Source of the DNA: Bacteroidales bacterium
GTDB lineage: Bacteria; Bacteroidota; Bacteroidia; Bacteroidales; UBA932
NCBI GenBank assembly: GCA_016286385.1
Contig: JAEESO010000002.1
Location: forward strand, 1 to 64,000
DNA: 64,000 nucleotides
Reading direction: 5' to 3'
Part shown: piece after piece, positions 40,880 to 49,914 of the stretch
How the letters are laid out: every line of letters begins with the position of its first letter
Position numbering within the stretch: position 1 is the stretch's first letter
Translations under genes and position numbers: made by a program
The notes under the pieces: generated by a model
Told to the model about the DNA's origin: nothing
Database searches by the model: none
The model's input: only the letters and a program-made list of their open reading frames with translations

Positions 40880-42130
40880 GTGGATTGCAAGGCCGCTGCG
40901 GAGCTTGGGCTCGAACCAGGTGGTCTTGGGAGGCATGATGTTGCCGGTATCGGCAATATTTATGAGCTGGTCCATTGAAACGGGATACAGCGCAAAGGCC
41001 ACCTTCATTTCTCCGGAGTCTACGCGGCGTGAAAGTTCTCCAAGGCCGCGGATACCGCCCACGAAGTCTATCCTCTTGTCGGTGCGGAGGTCCTTGATGC
41101 CAAGGATCTTGTCAAGCACAAGGTTGGAAAGGATGGTAACGTCAAGAACGCCGATTGGATCTGCGTCATTGTACCTTCCGGGCTTTGCCGTGAGGCTGTA
41201 CCACTTGTCTCCAAGATACATGGAGAAGTTATGAAGGCCGATAGGGGCATACGGCTTTGCCGGACGCCCGCAGCGGGGCTTGGTGGCAACGGCAACGTCG
41301 AAGTCCGCTTCCAGGGCCTTCAGGAACTCTTCCTCCGTGAGACCGTTCAGGTCCTTCACCACACGGTTATAATCAATGATTGCGAGGTGACTTTGAGGGA
41401 AGCAAACGGCCATGAAGTAGTTGTACTCCTCATTTCCCGTGTGGTGAGGATTCTGAGCTTTTTTCTCTGCGCCTACGCGTGCGGCAGCGGCGGTACGGTG
41501 GTGACCATCGGCCACATAGAAGGCGTCTATTTCATTGGTGAAGATTTCAGTGATGCGCTTGATAATTGCGTCGTCCGAAATTACCCAGAATGTGTGGGTG
41601 AACTTGTTCTCGTCCACGAACTTGTATTCGGGCTTACCGGCTGCAGCGTCGGCCACAATCTTGTTGAGTTCATCGTTGTCCTTGTAGGCGAAGAACACGG
41701 GCTCGATGTTGGCGTTCTGGATGCGGACGTGGACCATACGGTCGTCTTCCTTGTCCTTGCGGGTGAGTTCATGCTTCTTGATGATGCCCTGGGCGTAGTC
41801 GTCCGTGTGGGCGCAGAGGACAAGACCGTACTGGGTACGTTTTCCCATGGTCTGGGCATACACATAGTATTTCTCCTTGTCTTCACGGACCAGCCAGCCG
41901 CGCTCCTTCCAGGCCTTGAAATTCTCCACGGCTTTGTCATAGGTGCGCTGCTCGTGCTCTCCGGCGATGGGATTGAAGTCAATTTCCGGCTTTGTGATAT
42001 GCAGGAGGCTCTTTTCTCCGGCCATTGCGAGGGCTTCCTCGGAGTTAAGGACATCGTAGGGCGGAGCCGCTACTTCAGTGACCAGGTTCTTGGGCGGGCG
42101 TATTGCCGCAAAGGGTTTTACACGTACCAT
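40868..42130 (-). CDS. DUF1015-family protein
   Basis: A 420-residue DUF1015 protein (MVRVKPFAAIRPPKNLVTEV, AAPPYDVLNSEEA, FYVADGHHRTAAAARVG). The conserved DGHHR site suggests metal or nucleotide chemistry and ParB/Srx-like ancestry has been proposed for related folds; no activity is established. In Bacteroidota and other anaerobes it is routinely next to serC and serA, as here (1 bp after the serA stop), so a role in serine metabolism or its regulation is a reasonable inference. It overlaps the convergent methyltransferase by 12 bp. Confidence 0.92.
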   Translation of the reverse strand: MVRVKPFAAIRPPKNLVTEVAAPPYDVLNSEEALAMAGEKSLLHITKPEIDFNPIAGEHEQRTYDKAVENFKAWKERGWLVREDKEKYYVYAQTMGKRTQYGLVLCAHTDDYAQGIIKKHELTRKDKEDDRMVHVRIQNANIEPVFFAYKDNDELNKIVADAAAGKPEYKFVDENKFTHTFWVISDDAIIKRITEIFTNEIDAFYVADGHHRTAAAARVGAEKKAQNPHHTGNEEYNYFMAVCFPQSHLAIIDYNRVVKDLNGLTEEEFLKALEADFDVAVATKPRCGRPAKPYAPIGLHNFSMYLGDKWYSLTAKPGRYNDADPIGVLDVTILSNLVLDKILGIKDLRTDKRIDFVGGIRGLGELSRRVDSGEMKVAFALYPVSMDQLINIADTGNIMPPKTTWFEPKLRSGLAIHSLD

Positions 42131-42131
42131 A

Positions 42132-43052
42132 TTATTTGTTTACTTGGAATTTACGGTTGCCGGTTGCAAAGAAGTCCACAATCTGGCGGGCGGCGGCAAG
42201 GCCGGCGTTGACATTTGCCTCGGCGGTCTGGGCACCCATTTTCTTGGGAGTTGCAAAGACGCGGTAGCCGAAGTTCTTGGTGAGGCGGTCGTAGTTGTCC
42301 GGCATTACGTCCGTGACATATTTGAGGTCCTCGCGCTCTAAAAGTGCCTGGAACAGGCCATCTTCATCGATTACCTCCTTACGGGCGGTGTTCACAAGGG
42401 TAGCGCCCTTGGGCATACGCATTATAAGGTCATAGCCGATGCTCTTAATTGTGGAAGGAAGGGCCGGGATATGGATTGATAGGTAATCGGCCGATGCATA
42501 GAGCTCCTCCACGGAATGGACGGGCTGGGCTCCGCCGGCGATGATCTGCTCATCCGTGAGGAAGGGGTCCAGGGCCGATATTTCCATCCCTAGCGCCTTT
42601 GCCTTCTGGCCAACCAGACGGCCCACGTTGCCGTAGGCCTGCACGCCAAGGCGCTTGCCCTGGAGCTCTGAACCCGTTGCGGGAGTGAAGTGAGTGCGGG
42701 CCATGAAGATCATAAGGCCAAGGGCAAGCTCTGCAACGGCATTTGAGTTCTGGCCTGGGGTGTTCATCACAACCACGCCATGGGCGGTTGCGGCCTCAAG
42801 GTCCACGTTGTCAAATCCGGCGCCTGCGCGCACCACGATCTTCAGTTTGGGAGCGGCGTTAAGTACCTCTGCGGTCACTTTGTCTGAACGGATGATAAGG
42901 GCCTCGGCGTCTGCGACTGCAGCCACAAGATCCTTCTGCTCAGGGTACTTTTCAAGTTTTACAACCTCATGGCCTGCGGCCTTAAGGATATCTTCAATGC
43001 CTTTTACAGCTGCCGCTGCAAAGGGTTTCTGGGTTGCGAGTAAAATTTTCAT
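42132..43052 (-). CDS. serA: D-3-phosphoglycerate dehydrogenase, short form
   Basis: A 306-residue 2-hydroxyacid dehydrogenase oxidising 3-phosphoglycerate with NAD+, the first step of serine synthesis. Catalytic-domain and Rossmann features: IVVRAGAGFDNVDLEAATAH, VMNTPGQNSNAVAELALGLM, the nucleotide loop LGVQAYGNVGRLVGQKAKAL (a GxGxxG variant, AYGNVG), HIPALPSTIKSIG and NTARKEVIDEDGL. It lacks the ACT domain that gives serine feedback in long forms. ATG overlaps the serC stop (TAATG), so it is coupled to serC, and DUF1015 follows at once. Confidence 0.95.
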   Translation of the reverse strand: MKILLATQKPFAAAAVKGIEDILKAAGHEVVKLEKYPEQKDLVAAVADAEALIIRSDKVTAEVLNAAPKLKIVVRAGAGFDNVDLEAATAHGVVVMNTPGQNSNAVAELALGLMIFMARTHFTPATGSELQGKRLGVQAYGNVGRLVGQKAKALGMEISALDPFLTDEQIIAGGAQPVHSVEELYASADYLSIHIPALPSTIKSIGYDLIMRMPKGATLVNTARKEVIDEDGLFQALLEREDLKYVTDVMPDNYDRLTKNFGYRVFATPKKMGAQTAEANVNAGLAAARQIVDFFATGNRKFQVNK

Positions 43053-44128
43053 TACTTATGAAGTTTTTCAAATTCCTGCATGCAGTCTACAAGTGCCTGG
43101 ACGTCTTCCACGGTGCAGGCGTTGTACAGGGAGGCGCGGAAACCGCCTACGCTGCGGTGGCCCTTGATGCCCACCATGCCGCGTTCCTTGGCAAAGGCAA
43201 AGAAGGGATCGAAGATGTCCTCGTGGCCTTCTGAAGGCACAAAGCATACGTTCATGAGGGAACGGTCCTCCTTGGCTGCAGTGCCCACAAAGAGGCTGTT
43301 GCGGTCAATCTCATTGTATAGAAGATCGGCCTTCTTCTGATTGATCTTCTGGATGGCCTCTACGCCGCCCATGGACTTAATCCATTTGAGGGTTTCCTTC
43401 ATCACGAAGATGTTGAAAACGGGCGGGGTGTTGAACATTGAGAGTTTGTCAATGTGGGTGCGGTAATCCAGCATTGTGGGAATGTGGCGGGTTACGCGGC
43501 CCAGGGAATCCTTCCTGATAATGGCAAAGATGACGCCTGCAGGACCCACGTTCTTCTGGGCGCCGCCGTAGATAAGGTCATACTTACTCACGTCTACCGG
43601 GCGGGACATGATGTCGGATGACATATCGGCAATAAGCGGGCAGGGAACGTCAAGGTCCTCTTTAATCTCCGTACCGTAGATGGTGTTGTTGGTGGTGATG
43701 TGGAGGTAATCAAGGTCTGCGGGGACCTCAAATCCCTTGGGGATATAGGTGTAGTTCTTGTCCTTGGAGCAGGCAATGGCATAGGCCTCTCCAATGCCCT
43801 GGGCCTCTACAAGGGCTTTGTGGGCCCATACACCGGTGTCCAGGTATGCGGCCTTCTTCTCAAGGTAGTTCATGGCCACATAGAGGAACTGCAGGGAGGC
43901 ACCGCCGCCAAGGAAAACCACCTCATGGGTATCCGGGATATGGAGGAGCTCCTTCCAGAGGGCGCGGGTCTCATCCATTACGGCATCCCACTCCTTGGTG
44001 CGGTGGGAGATGGAGATGAGGCTGATTCCGGTGCCGCTGAAATCCTTCAGGGCCTCAATTGCATTGTCAATGGCAACCTGCGGAAGAAGGCAGGGGCCGG
44101 CGTTGAAAACGTGAACTTTCTTGGACAT
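43052..44128 (-). CDS. serC: Phosphoserine aminotransferase
   Basis: A 358-residue class V aminotransferase, converting 3-phosphohydroxypyruvate and glutamate to phosphoserine; it also serves pyridoxine synthesis in some bacteria. Signatures: [49 protein letters not shown], the PLP-lysine stretch [20 protein letters not shown] (Lys in AQKN) and [18 protein letters not shown]. The start is ATG 44128 (MSKKVHVF); an in-frame ATG at 44167 lies on the promoter. First gene of serC-serA-DUF1015. Phosphoserine phosphatase is not in the window. Confidence 0.97.
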   Translation of the reverse strand: MSKKVHVFNAGPCLLPQVAIDNAIEALKDFSGTGISLISISHRTKEWDAVMDETRALWKELLHIPDTHEVVFLGGGASLQFLYVAMNYLEKKAAYLDTGVWAHKALVEAQGIGEAYAIACSKDKNYTYIPKGFEVPADLDYLHITTNNTIYGTEIKEDLDVPCPLIADMSSDIMSRPVDVSKYDLIYGGAQKNVGPAGVIFAIIRKDSLGRVTRHIPTMLDYRTHIDKLSMFNTPPVFNIFVMKETLKWIKSMGGVEAIQKINQKKADLLYNEIDRNSLFVGTAAKEDRSLMNVCFVPSEGHEDIFDPFFAFAKERGMVGIKGHRSVGGFRASLYNACTVEDVQALVDCMQEFEKLHK

Positions 44129-44164
44129 ATTATTTAGGTTATGATCTGTATTAATTATGGTTTT

Positions 44165-44172
44165 CAAAGTTA
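44165..44172 (-). promoter_or_regulatory. -7 element of serC-serA-DUF1015
   Basis: TAACTTTG on the minus strand, 36 nt before ATG 44128; the leader (44129-44158) is A/T-rich with no strong hairpin. Confidence 0.6.
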
Positions 44173-44192
44173 CGGATTATTATTGTGAAAAC

Positions 44193-44792
44193 CTATATTT
44201 CTTTCAATTCTGCTACATCGGAGAGCCTTTCCTTAAAACTCTCATCCTGGGCAAGGCGTACGCGTGTGACAAGGGAACACTTCTCCCCAAAGTCCTGACC
44301 GCTCTGGGGAAGGTCCAGGTCCTTAAGGACCTTCATCACGGCGTTCATATTCATATAGTCAAAGGAAATCCTGTAGTTCCGTCCCGCAATCTTTGGAACC
44401 ACGGTGGCGGAGGAGAGGGCATCGGCCGTAGAAGTCTTGTAGGCGCGGATGAGGCCGGGGATACCCAGTTTGATGCCGCCGAAATAGCGCACCACCACAA
44501 CCAGTATGTCGCTTAGCCCAAGGGAATCTATCTGCCCAAGGATGGGTCTGCCGGCGCTTCCGGAAGGCTCTCCGTCATCTGAAGCCCTCCAAACGTCTCC
44601 TTTAAGGCCGATACGGTATGCGTAGCAGTGATGCCGGGCGTCGTGGTACTCCTTGCGGAGCCCAGCCACAATCTCCTTCACCTCGTCCTCCGTCTCCACG
44701 GGGTAGGCAAAGGCGATGAACCGGGACCCGTTGTCCTTGAAAAGGCCCTCCGACGGCGCGGCTATGGACTTATATGAATCCTGAATTTCCAC
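44193..44792 (-). CDS. YigZ/IMPACT-family protein
   Basis: A 199-residue YigZ-like protein: YKSIAAPSEGLFKDNGSRFI, ARHHCYAYRIGLKGDVWRAS, DDGEPSGSAGRPILGQIDS and VVVRYFGGIKLGIPGLIRAY are family hallmarks (N-terminal RNase PH-like fold, C-terminal ferredoxin-like domain). Eukaryotic IMPACT modulates translation through GCN1; the bacterial role is unknown. Start is taken as GTG 44792 (VEIQDSYK), which lies 5 nt after TATTTTCG, a near -7 element; longer GTG and ATG starts up to 44828 are open but cover that element. Transcribed alone. Confidence 0.88.
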   Translation of the reverse strand: MEIQDSYKSIAAPSEGLFKDNGSRFIAFAYPVETEDEVKEIVAGLRKEYHDARHHCYAYRIGLKGDVWRASDDGEPSGSAGRPILGQIDSLGLSDILVVVVRYFGGIKLGIPGLIRAYKTSTADALSSATVVPKIAGRNYRISFDYMNMNAVMKVLKDLDLPQSGQDFGEKCSLVTRVRLAQDESFKERLSDVAELKEI

Positions 44793-44847
44793 AACAACGA
44801 AAATAATATATTTCGATAAAAATTGCAATTAAACAAGGAAAAAGCAG

Positions 44848-44855
44848 TATATTTG
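44848..44855 (+). promoter_or_regulatory. -7 element of the pRiA4b-like gene and miaA
   Basis: TATATTTG, 3 nt before ATG 44859. Confidence 0.7.
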
Positions 44856-44858
44856 GGT

Positions 44859-45404
44859 ATGGTTTTCAAGATTCGCGTTACCCTTGCGGGTATTAAAGGC
44901 TTTTATCGCCTGTATCATGTCAACGGCGCTACAACGCTGTACGACATCCATAAGCAGCTTCGCAGTGACCTGGAGTTCGCCCAGGATCAGATAATCATGT
45001 TCAAGGCCCTGGACGTGACGGGCGGCGTAGTTGCCCGCTACGGCCTCTTCGACCTTGGCAGCGGCACCGTAGACCGCGTAACGCTTGAAGACACCGTCAA
45101 GGCCGGTACGGACAGCATGGTGTATTTCTATGACGTCACCAACAAAAAGAGCGTCATCCTCACCGTAGAGGGTGAAGCGGAGGGTGAGCGCGTCACGGGC
45201 CTTGTCCTCAAGGAGTCCAAGGGTCCCAATCCCATAGAGTTTGAAAACGGTTACGTGGCCTATGAGGACCTCCCTGAGCGCCAGCGTTATCTCCCCGGGG
45301 AAGAACCGGAGGACGACGATGATGACTTTGAGGATGAGGATGAAGAGGATGAGGAGGATGACGACGAAGACGGCAAGGAAATCTTTGACGAGGGTGAGGA
45401 GTAG
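44859..45404 (+). CDS. Plasmid pRiA4b ORF-3-like protein with acidic tail
   Basis: A 181-residue protein. Residues 1 to about 140 resemble the pRiA4b ORF-3 family (IRVTLAGIKGFYRLYHVNGA, LYDIHKQLRSDLEF, the D-x-x-x-Y/FYDVTNKK region), a small beta/alpha domain seen on plasmids, IS1096-type elements and many chromosomes; its function is unknown. From about 150 it is almost all Asp and Glu (DDDDDFEDEDEEDEEDDDED), a DNA-mimic-like or disordered acidic tail. It overlaps miaA by one base (TAGTG), so it is the first gene of a two-gene unit and likely present in most relatives rather than recently acquired. The start codon immediately follows the -7 element. Confidence 0.8.
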   Translation: MVFKIRVTLAGIKGFYRLYHVNGATTLYDIHKQLRSDLEFAQDQIIMFKALDVTGGVVARYGLFDLGSGTVDRVTLEDTVKAGTDSMVYFYDVTNKKSVILTVEGEAEGERVTGLVLKESKGPNPIEFENGYVAYEDLPERQRYLPGEEPEDDDDDFEDEDEEDEEDDDEDGKEIFDEGEE

Positions 45405-46279
45405 TGCCGCGCAGGGTTGAGATAATACTGGGCCCCACGGGCGTTGGTAAAAGTGCCTACGCCATAAAACGTGCCCTGGAAGTAGGCTCACCCGTCATCA
45501 ACTGCGATTCCCGGCAAATATATAAGGAACTGTGCATAGGCACGGCGGCGCCCTCCAGAAGGGATATGGCCACCGTGAAGCACTATTTCACCCGCTGCAT
45601 TCCCATCACGCGTAATTACACCGCCGGAATATATGAGGCCGATGCCCTGGCCCTTGTAAACAAGTTGTTTGACCAAGGGCACGAAACCCTTGTGATGTGC
45701 GGGGGCTCAATGATGTATATAGATGCCTTCTGCTATGGCCTGGACGATTTCCCGGAGGTCCCGCTGCAGCTGCGCCAGCACCTTATGGAGTGCCTCCGTG
45801 AGGACGGCGTGGAGTCCCTTGCCGCCCAGCTCAAGGAACTGGACCCGGTCTCCTATGAGGAACTGGACCTTTCAAACGGTCAGCGTGTCATAAGGGCCCT
45901 GGAGGTGAGTATGTACACAGGTCAGCCCTTCTCTTCCTTCAAAACAAGAAGCTTCAAGGAAAGGGACTTCGAGATTGTTAAAATCGGCCTTGAAAGGCCC
46001 AGGGAAGAGCTTTATGAGCGCATCAACCAGAGAGTGCTTCAGATGATGCGCCGAGGTCTTGAGGCCGAGGCCCGCCGTATGCTCCCATACCGTGACCTTC
46101 CCGCCCTCCAGACTGTTGGCTACAAGGAAATGTTCGACTATTTTGACGGCGTCACAGACCGTGAAGAGGCCATCCGCCGCATCCAGGTGAACACCCGTCA
46201 CTACGCCAAGCGCCAGCTCACCTGGTGGCGCCGTGACAGTGGGATTATTTGGAAAAACGCAGCGGAGCTAAATGCTTGA
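45404..46279 (+). CDS. miaA: tRNA dimethylallyltransferase
   Basis: A 291-residue MiaA, adding a dimethylallyl group to N6 of A37 in tRNAs that read U-initial codons. Seen: P-loop ILGPTGVGKSAYAIKRAL (residues 8-25), NCDSRQIYKELCIGTAAPS (family signature with catalytic Asp), HYFTRCIPITRNYTAGIYEA, GGSMMYIDAFCYG and SNGQRVIRALEV; the C-terminal TRHYAKRQLTWWRRD is typical. The start is GTG at 45404 overlapping the stop of the upstream gene. A strong hairpin lies 18 bp after the stop. Confidence 0.95.
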   Translation: MPRRVEIILGPTGVGKSAYAIKRALEVGSPVINCDSRQIYKELCIGTAAPSRRDMATVKHYFTRCIPITRNYTAGIYEADALALVNKLFDQGHETLVMCGGSMMYIDAFCYGLDDFPEVPLQLRQHLMECLREDGVESLAAQLKELDPVSYEELDLSNGQRVIRALEVSMYTGQPFSSFKTRSFKERDFEIVKIGLERPREELYERINQRVLQMMRRGLEAEARRMLPYRDLPALQTVGYKEMFDYFDGVTDREEAIRRIQVNTRHYAKRQLTWWRRDSGIIWKNAAELNA

Positions 46280-46296
46280 CACATAGCGTTTTATGC

Positions 46297-46330
46297 AAAG
46301 TGCCGTGCCCCTGCGAGGGTACGGTACTTT
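46297..46330. terminator. Hairpin between convergent miaA and serpin genes
   Basis: AAAGTGCCGTGCCC (46297-46310) pairs with GGGTACGGTACTTT (46317-46330) over 14 bp, with two G-U pairs on one strand's RNA, loop CTGCGA. The AAAG/CTTT ends give short U-runs on both strands, fitting a bidirectional terminator. A REP-like element is an alternative; no second copy is seen. The rest of 46331-46370 is unremarkable. Confidence 0.7.
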
Positions 46331-46370
46331 GTGTAATCGGCCAATAAACGGTAATGAACTGCCCCTGAAC

Positions 46371-47693
46371 CTAGTTTCCCTTGAACGCACCCATGAAGAG
46401 GATGGCTCCGGAGGTCTTTTCCGCGATGAGGTAGGCGAAGGGGTGGTTGCAGATGAACCTGACGGGCTCATCTTCGCCGATGGGGGCCGATGTGTTTTTC
46501 ATTCCTACCACAGTGACTGCGGCGGCTTCCGTACCGCCTTCGATTACCTTGATGCGGGCTTTTTGGATTACGCGGCTGATGGCGGCGCGGACGGATTCAT
46601 CGGCAAACATGCGGTCAAACTGGGCGTCTCCTGAGAATGCGCGGGTTATGCCAAGGGCCTGGAGAACGCTGTTGAGCTCGAAGCTGCTGGAAGTCTCAAA
46701 GCGGGGGAGATTAAGGATGACCTCGCGCTCTTTCAGAGAGGCCACGATGCCGTTCCAGTCCATTGTGGGCAAATCCTTCATAAGGCTGCTGAAAGTATAT
46801 TTCTCCGGCACATCGTCAGGCAAATCTCCAACATATTCGCCCTCCGGCAGGAGTATGTACATTGCAAACTTACCATGTGCGTAGGGCATTTCCAGTACTT
46901 GGAATCCGTCCTTCTGCGCATATCTGAAACTGTGGCTGCATTGCATTGTGGGAACCTCTGTCACGTCACATCCTCCAGAGTAAAAATACTGGTTTGATGT
47001 AACCTCCTCTTTGAAAAGCGGTTCTGCTCCTTCCGGCACCCACGGGGCCTTGAAATACAGCGCATTCATAAGGTACGCAATGTCCTGAGGGCCGATATCC
47101 GAGGGATCAAGCATCTTGTCAATGAGACCGGCGGTATTACGGTTGCTCCAGTCATTTATGCGGGCGGCAACAAGGGCAGGGTCCGTGAAAGGCATATTCT
47201 CCACGGCTGCGTAGAAAGTGCTTTCCACCTTCTGCTTGAAGGCCGGCAGCAGGGGATAGAGCTCGTTGACCAGGATAGCATCGGCCAGGCTCAGCTTAAC
47301 GCCAAGGTCTACGGCGGGGAGCTGGTTCAGAAGCTTGTTGCAAAAAGTGTTGAGGCTTTCAATGTCTTCTCCGAATCCAAGGGCCGATACAATCTGATTC
47401 AGTGTCTCGTCAGAAGCGCCGTTGGCGGTCATCCCAAGGGCGTACTGGATGCTCAGGGGCGAGTAGATGAAGCTTTTTCCGCCCTGGGCTTTTTCAAGAC
47501 GGGAAAACAGGTTGAAGGCCATGGAGTTTCCGGCCGATACGTAGCCCTGCTCCTTCTCACTCAAACTCACCTTGGTAATTTGCTCTATGGGTTGGGGCGA
47601 AGCCACCATGATGGGATCCTTCACGGTGGTGTTGTTCTGCGGGGCGCAGGCGGCAAGGACTGCCAACACGGCCAAAAGAAGACTCTTTTTCAT
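46371..47693 (-). CDS. Serpin-family protease inhibitor lipoprotein
   Basis: A 440-residue serpin. The N-terminus is a lipoprotein signal (AVLAACAPQ, Cys16). Serpin landmarks: NSMAFNLFSRLEK, SFIYSPLSIQYALGMTANGA, ALYFKAPWV, the inhibitory hinge EGGTEAAAVTVVGM before the reactive loop, and FICNHPFAYLIAEKTSGAIL with FMGAFKGN as the C-terminal end. The small hinge residues (G-T-E-A-A-A) indicate an inhibitor that traps serine or cysteine proteases. Gut Bacteroidota and bifidobacteria use such proteins against host or rival proteases; the target here is unknown. It follows metG after 4 bp. Confidence 0.95.
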   Translation of the reverse strand: MKKSLLLAVLAVLAACAPQNNTTVKDPIMVASPQPIEQITKVSLSEKEQGYVSAGNSMAFNLFSRLEKAQGGKSFIYSPLSIQYALGMTANGASDETLNQIVSALGFGEDIESLNTFCNKLLNQLPAVDLGVKLSLADAILVNELYPLLPAFKQKVESTFYAAVENMPFTDPALVAARINDWSNRNTAGLIDKMLDPSDIGPQDIAYLMNALYFKAPWVPEGAEPLFKEEVTSNQYFYSGGCDVTEVPTMQCSHSFRYAQKDGFQVLEMPYAHGKFAMYILLPEGEYVGDLPDDVPEKYTFSSLMKDLPTMDWNGIVASLKEREVILNLPRFETSSSFELNSVLQALGITRAFSGDAQFDRMFADESVRAAISRVIQKARIKVIEGGTEAAAVTVVGMKNTSAPIGEDEPVRFICNHPFAYLIAEKTSGAILFMGAFKGN

Positions 47694-47697
47694 AAAA

Positions 47698-49914
47698 TTA
47701 TCCTATCTGGGCGCCGTTCACAACGGCTTCCTGGGGGGTGATGAAGCGCATCTTGCCGTCACCCTGCTTTGCCATAAGGATCATACCCTTTGACTCTATG
47801 CCGCGGATTACGCGGGGAGCGAGGTTTGCAAGGATGCAGATCTGCTTACCCACCATATCTTCAGGTGAATAGTACTCTGCAATGCCGGACACAATTGTGC
47901 GCTGGTCAATGCCCGTGTCAATGGTGAGTTTGAGGAGTTTATCCGTCTTGGGAACGCGCTCTGCGGCCAGAACCGTTGCGGTGCGGATATCCATTGCACC
48001 AAACTGCTCGAAGGTGACCTCCGCCTTCTGCGGTTCAATCTTCTTAGCGGCTTCTGCTGCGGCCTTTGCTGCCTCTGCCTCCTCACGGGCCTTCTTGATG
48101 GCATCCAGCCTTGCTATCTGGGAATCCACCTCAGCGTCCTCAATCTTACGGAACAGCAGCACAGCCTCTCCAAGCTGATGGCCTGAAGGCAGGAGTTCTG
48201 CGCTTCCAAGCATCTCCCAACTGAGGATGAGATCCCCGGTCGGGGCCGGAGCGACAGCGGAGGCGATTTGCACACCACTGTCGTTGGCGTGTACGGTATG
48301 CACCGCCTTGCCTTCATCGGCCTGATAGAAGTTGACGGTAGGGGTGCCTTCACCGGCGCGGTAGTCCCAGCCAGCGTTTACGCCAACGCGAAGGATGTCC
48401 CTCAGTTTCTGGGCGCTGAACGGGGTGAAGGGCTCAAAGGCAATGGCAAGATCGGCACAGATCTGAAGGCAGGTGTAAAGGATGGAGGCGCAGCGGTCCA
48501 TATCCTCCTTGGCAACCTTCCATGGCTCCATGTCGGAGATATATTTGTTGCCGATGCGTGCCATGTTCATGGCTTCCTTCAGGGCCTCCCTGAAGTGGAA
48601 AGTCTCAATGTACTTCTCAAGGGCCTCACGGCAGGGCTTAAGGGCCTCAAGAGTCTCTGCATCAATTGCTTCCGGTTTTTTGTTTTCCGGCACTGCGCCG
48701 CCAAAATACTTGTGCGTAAGCACTACGGCGCGGTTCACGAAGTTTCCGAATACGGCCAGAAGTTCAGAGTTATTGCGGGCCTGGAAGTCCTTCCAGGTGA
48801 AGTCGTTGTCCTTGGTTTCAGGAGCATTGGCGGTGAGGACATAACGCATTACGTCCTCGCAGCCCGGGAACTGCTCCTCATATTCATTCACCCACACGGC
48901 CCAATTGCGTGACGTGGAAATCTTGTCTCCTTCAAGGTTCAGGAATTCGTTGGAAGGGACGTTGTCCGGAAGGATATACGTTCCCTCGGCCTTAAGCATT
49001 GAAGGGAACACAATGCAGTGGAAAACAATATTATCCTTGCCGATAAAATGCACCAGACGGGTCTGCGGGTCCTTCCACCACTTCTCCCAGGACTGCGGCA
49101 GAAGCTCCTGGGTGTTTGAAATATAGCCGATGGGGGCGTCGAACCACACATACAGCACCTTGCCCTCCGCGCCCTCTACCGGAACTGGAACGCCCCAGTC
49201 AAGGTCACGGGTGACGGCACGGGGCTGGAGGCCGCCGTCCAGCCAGCTCTTGCACTGGCCGTAGACGTTGGTCTTCCACTCCTTGTGCTGCTCCAGGATC
49301 CAGTCACGGAGCCAGGGCTCGTACTTGTCAAGTGGCAGGTACCAGTGCTTGGTCTTCTTTTTCACGGGAGTTGAGCCGCTGAGCTTGGATTTAGGGTCCA
49401 GGAGCTCTTCCGGGGAAAGTGTGCTGCCGCATTTCTCGCACTGGTCACCATAGGCGTGGGGATTGCCGCACTTGGGGCAGGTGCCCTCTATGAGGCGGTC
49501 CGTGAGGAACATGTGGGCCTGCTCATCGTAGAGCTGCTCACTTTCCCGGGTGATGAAATCGGCCTGGTCATAAAGCTTACGGAAGAACTCTGAGGCGTTC
49601 TTTGCGTGTACCTCAGACGACGTACGGGAATAGATGTCAAAATTGATTCCCAGGCCCGTGAAGGCGTCCTTCATGATTTTGTGGTACTTGTCCACAATAT
49701 CCTGGGGAGTTACGCCCTGGTCCTTTGCCTTGATGGTGATGGGCACGCCGTGCTCATCTGAGCCGCACACAAACACCACGTCTTCCCCGCGCATTCGGAG
49801 ATAACGCACGTAGATGTCTCCGGGGATGTAGGCACCGGCAAGATGGCCGATATGTACGGGACCGTTGGCATAGGGGAGTGCGCAGGTCACCAGGGTTCTT
49901 TTGTAACTGCTCAT
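47698..49914 (-). CDS. metG: Methionyl-tRNA synthetase with C-terminal tRNA-binding domain
   Basis: A 738-residue class I synthetase: [20 protein letters not shown] (HIGH), zinc ligands [27 protein letters not shown] and [11 protein letters not shown] in the KMSKS position. The C-terminal 105 residues are a Trbp111/EMAP-like domain ([40 protein letters not shown]). Between the anticodon domain (ends near 540) and [11 protein letters not shown] is an extra linker of about 35 residues, of which 554-562 (APAPTGDLI) come from palindrome P3. The ATG overlaps the dnaG stop by 4 nt. It charges tRNA-Met for initiation and elongation. Confidence 0.97.
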   Translation of the reverse strand: MSSYKRTLVTCALPYANGPVHIGHLAGAYIPGDIYVRYLRMRGEDVVFVCGSDEHGVPITIKAKDQGVTPQDIVDKYHKIMKDAFTGLGINFDIYSRTSSEVHAKNASEFFRKLYDQADFITRESEQLYDEQAHMFLTDRLIEGTCPKCGNPHAYGDQCEKCGSTLSPEELLDPKSKLSGSTPVKKKTKHWYLPLDKYEPWLRDWILEQHKEWKTNVYGQCKSWLDGGLQPRAVTRDLDWGVPVPVEGAEGKVLYVWFDAPIGYISNTQELLPQSWEKWWKDPQTRLVHFIGKDNIVFHCIVFPSMLKAEGTYILPDNVPSNEFLNLEGDKISTSRNWAVWVNEYEEQFPGCEDVMRYVLTANAPETKDNDFTWKDFQARNNSELLAVFGNFVNRAVVLTHKYFGGAVPENKKPEAIDAETLEALKPCREALEKYIETFHFREALKEAMNMARIGNKYISDMEPWKVAKEDMDRCASILYTCLQICADLAIAFEPFTPFSAQKLRDILRVGVNAGWDYRAGEGTPTVNFYQADEGKAVHTVHANDSGVQIASAVAPAPTGDLILSWEMLGSAELLPSGHQLGEAVLLFRKIEDAEVDSQIARLDAIKKAREEAEAAKAAAEAAKKIEPQKAEVTFEQFGAMDIRTATVLAAERVPKTDKLLKLTIDTGIDQRTIVSGIAEYYSPEDMVGKQICILANLAPRVIRGIESKGMILMAKQGDGKMRFITPQEAVVNGAQIG
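48229..48255 (-). repeat. GTCAT-palindrome inside metG, copy P3
   Basis: Minus strand GTCGCTCCGGCCCCGACC then GGGGATCTCATC; a diverged copy of the family (right half perfect, left half with two changes). It is read in frame in the linker before the metG tRNA-binding domain. Confidence 0.6.

Noticed and set aside
41231..42211. 326-residue plus-strand frame, and similar ones at 39624-40259 and 32932-33807
   Set aside because: Antisense to DUF1015, glyA and DUF58 genes respectively, all with strong family evidence; no start signals.
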